A DNA stretch of 64,000 nucleotides from Kocuria marina (GTDB lineage: Bacteria; Actinomycetota; Actinomycetes; Actinomycetales; Micrococcaceae), in contig NZ_JROM01000055.1 of the NCBI RefSeq assembly GCF_000786655.1, positions 1 through 64,000 on the forward strand, in the 5' to 3' direction. A program made the translations under genes and the position numbers. The notes beneath the pieces were generated by a model. The model was not told the origin of the DNA and searched no databases. It worked only from the letters and a program-made list of their open reading frames with translations. Shown here piece by piece: positions 62,682 through 64,000 of the stretch. Each line of letters starts with the position of its first letter. Position 1 is the stretch's first letter.

Positions 62682-64000
62682 TTCTCCGTGACCTGCCTTC
62701 CCTGGGCGCACAGCGGGCACAGCCACGGGACGGAGCACCGGATCCCGAATCCGGCCTCCTGGTCCGCGGTGTGCCGCGCTTCGAATCGGGTGCCCGCCAC
62801 GAGGAGGGCCGCTTGCGTGATGAGGTCCCGTGCCCAGCGATGTTCCTCGTCCAGGGGGTCCTGGAGTTGCACACCGGGCGATGCCGCGGGGCCGCCGAGC
62901 TGGACGAGCAGCGCTCCCCCGGGTTGGGCCGACACGGCGCCCTCGGGGAGCTCGATGCGTTCCGGGCGTCGGGCTTCATGCAGGTCCTCGGTGCGGGAGG
63001 CCTCCTGCATGGCCCGCCCGGCACCGGCCTGCAGGGCCACCTGATACGCGCCCAGCTGCGGGTGCTCGGGGATGTCCTTCTTGGTCGGCTGGTGTTTGCC
63101 GGTCTTGAGGTCTACGACGACGTGGCGCCCGTGGGCGTCCACCTCGAGCCGGTCCACGCGCCCGGTCAGCAGGGCGTCCCGGGCCTCGCTGCGCACGAGG
63201 ACCTCGAAACTGCCCTCCACCGAGACGAGCTCGCGCCCGTGCTCGGAGCGCATCTCCCGCGAATACTGCGCGAACTTACGCAACATCTTCTCCGCGCGTT
63301 CGAGCTCCTGCTCCCCCGTCCAGCCGTGGGGCATGCCCAGGGAGGGCCAGCGGCGGCGCAGGTGCGCGATCAACTCGACACTGTCGGCGTCCGGGAGGTG
63401 CTCGGCGATGTCGTGCACGAGCGTTCCCAGGCTGCGCCGCAGATCGGTCACCTCGGTGGCATGGGCCTCGCTCACGAACCAGTCGAGCGGGCTGCGGTGG
63501 ATGGTCTCGATCTTGGACGAGGACACGCGTACCGCCTCGTCCGGTGCGAACAGTGCTTCCTCGGTGGATAGTGCGTTGCGGCCCCACCACTGCTCGGGTG
63601 CAGCGCCCGGTACGGGCTCTGCGAGTGCGGCGAAATCATGCAGCAGACGCGCGGCGGCCTCGCGTTCGTGGGCGGCCGCGTCCGGTTGCTGCACGGTGCG
63701 GCGCAGCGCACCCGTGAGCTGGCGCAACGTGAGGGGTTCGGGTGCGCTCAGTTCCTCGACGGAGATGCCGGGATCGTCGCGGCTCCCACCGGCCACGAGG
63801 TCCACGAACTCGGACGGTTGCTCGTCCTGGCTGGCCACCGCGGTGACCGTGAGGCCGGCCGTGGCGCGGGAGACGGCCGTGGCGAACTGCCGCAGTTCGT
63901 CGAAGCGCACCTGCCGCAACCGATCCACCGCGCTCAACTGTGTGGCCTGTTCCGGCCCGTGGTCCAGGGCATCGGTGAGCACGTCCGTTCCCAGTAACTG
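62678..64000 (-). CDS. adnA: AdnA: helicase-nuclease partner subunit, 3' part
   Basis: About 440 C-terminal residues are in view; the gene runs off the right edge, and the frame is open to the last base. Visible are a helical bundle (SSKIETIHRSPLDWFVSEAH), the nuclease domain SVEGSFEVLVRSEARDALLT, GRVDRLEVDAHGRHVVVDL with KTGKHQPTKK, and QLGAYQVALQAGAGRAM. A cysteine group near the C terminus (IRCSVPWLCPLCAQGRQ) resembles the iron-sulfur site of AddB/RecB-type nucleases; whether it binds a cluster here is inference. In mycobacteria AdnA carries the second nuclease and a weaker motor. Coupled to adnB by ATGA. Confidence 0.93.
   Translation of the reverse strand, partial: QLLGTDVLTDALDHGPEQATQLSAVDRLRQVRFDELRQFATAVSRATAGLTVTAVASQDEQPSEFVDLVAGGSRDDPGISVEELSAPEPLTLRQLTGALRRTVQQPDAAAHEREAAARLLHDFAALAEPVPGAAPEQWWGRNALSTEEALFAPDEAVRVSSSKIETIHRSPLDWFVSEAHATEVTDLRRSLGTLVHDIAEHLPDADSVELIAHLRRRWPSLGMPHGWTGEQELERAEKMLRKFAQYSREMRSEHGRELVSVEGSFEVLVRSEARDALLTGRVDRLEVDAHGRHVVVDLKTGKHQPTKKDIPEHPQLGAYQVALQAGAGRAMQEASRTEDLHEARRPERIELPEGAVSAQPGGALLVQLGGPAASPGVQLQDPLDEEHRWARDLITQAALLVAGTRFEARHTADQEAGFGIRCSVPWLCPLCAQGRQVTEK

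Noticed and set aside
59187-64000. RecBCD or AddAB complex
   Set aside because: Two UvrD-type motor-plus-nuclease subunits next to uvrD2 and nudC match the AdnA/AdnB pair; no RecC or RecD gene is present.

Overview
The window is high-GC, with ATG/GTG/TTG starts, 4-nt start/stop overlaps and several probable leaderless genes. Gene content points to an actinobacterium, most likely Micrococcaceae (Kocuria/Arthrobacter-like): WhiB1, MtrAB-LpqB, PdtaS, AdnAB, UvrD2, a UPF0182 protein and a long-form hibernation factor. Much of the gene order matches blocks I recall from Mycobacterium (mtrA-mtrB-lpqB-comF-hpf-secA, mnmA-cysteine desulfurase, and UPF0182-PDZ protease-DUF2342-uvrD2-nudC-adnBA). The genus is an inference.

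Layout: 1-2.2 kb is a graveyard of mobile DNA: a partial IS3-family element with a classic -1 slippery heptamer, abutting a truncated and frameshifted IS481-family transposase, then a broken DUF3800 gene. 2.2-12.2 kb is a cell-surface polysaccharide locus: DUF2304 protein, GT2 glycosyltransferase, a large polytopic DUF6541-like protein, a Wzm/Wzt-type ABC exporter, a GlfT2-like galactofuranosyltransferase, UDP-galactopyranose mutase and a GT4 glycosyltransferase. Together they read as a pathway that makes UDP-galactofuranose, polymerises a galactan and exports it. 12.4-16.7 kb is one 1,457-aa EssC/EccC-type FtsK/SpoIIIE ATPase with no other type VII secretion gene nearby.

16.9-24.5 kb holds a four-TM protein, whiB1, the PdtaS histidine kinase, a CpaE-like/CpaB-like coupled pair, a BldC-like small HTH protein, an unrecognised 188-aa protein, a LysM membrane protein and an Rv3235-like protein. 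24.5-33.7 kb is secA, hpf, comF and the lpqB-mtrB-mtrA operon. 33.8-38.5 kb is a MetE-like protein, chorismate mutase, mnmA, a cysteine desulfurase (likely sulfur donor to MnmA) and a TrmL-like methyltransferase. 38.5-43.5 kb has an HtrA-like protease, a TPM-domain protein, PspA and an initiator tRNA with its own strong promoter. 43.6-51.3 kb has the UPF0182 protein, a PDZ/Lon-like protease, a DUF2342 protein, a YgjP-like metallopeptidase and a ThiF-related protein. 51.4-55 kb looks like an accessory insertion in this conserved block: a LacI-family regulator divergent from an EthA-like Baeyer-Villiger monooxygenase and an alpha/beta hydrolase. 55-64 kb is repair: uvrD2 (without its usual C-terminal extension), nudC, a phosphotransferase-like gene, adnB and the 3' part of adnA, which runs off the window.

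Intergenic regions carry many long GC-rich perfect hairpins, mostly between convergent genes, several built on the same GACGACGCCGC-type core. I saw no CRISPR array, rRNA, prophage or origin.
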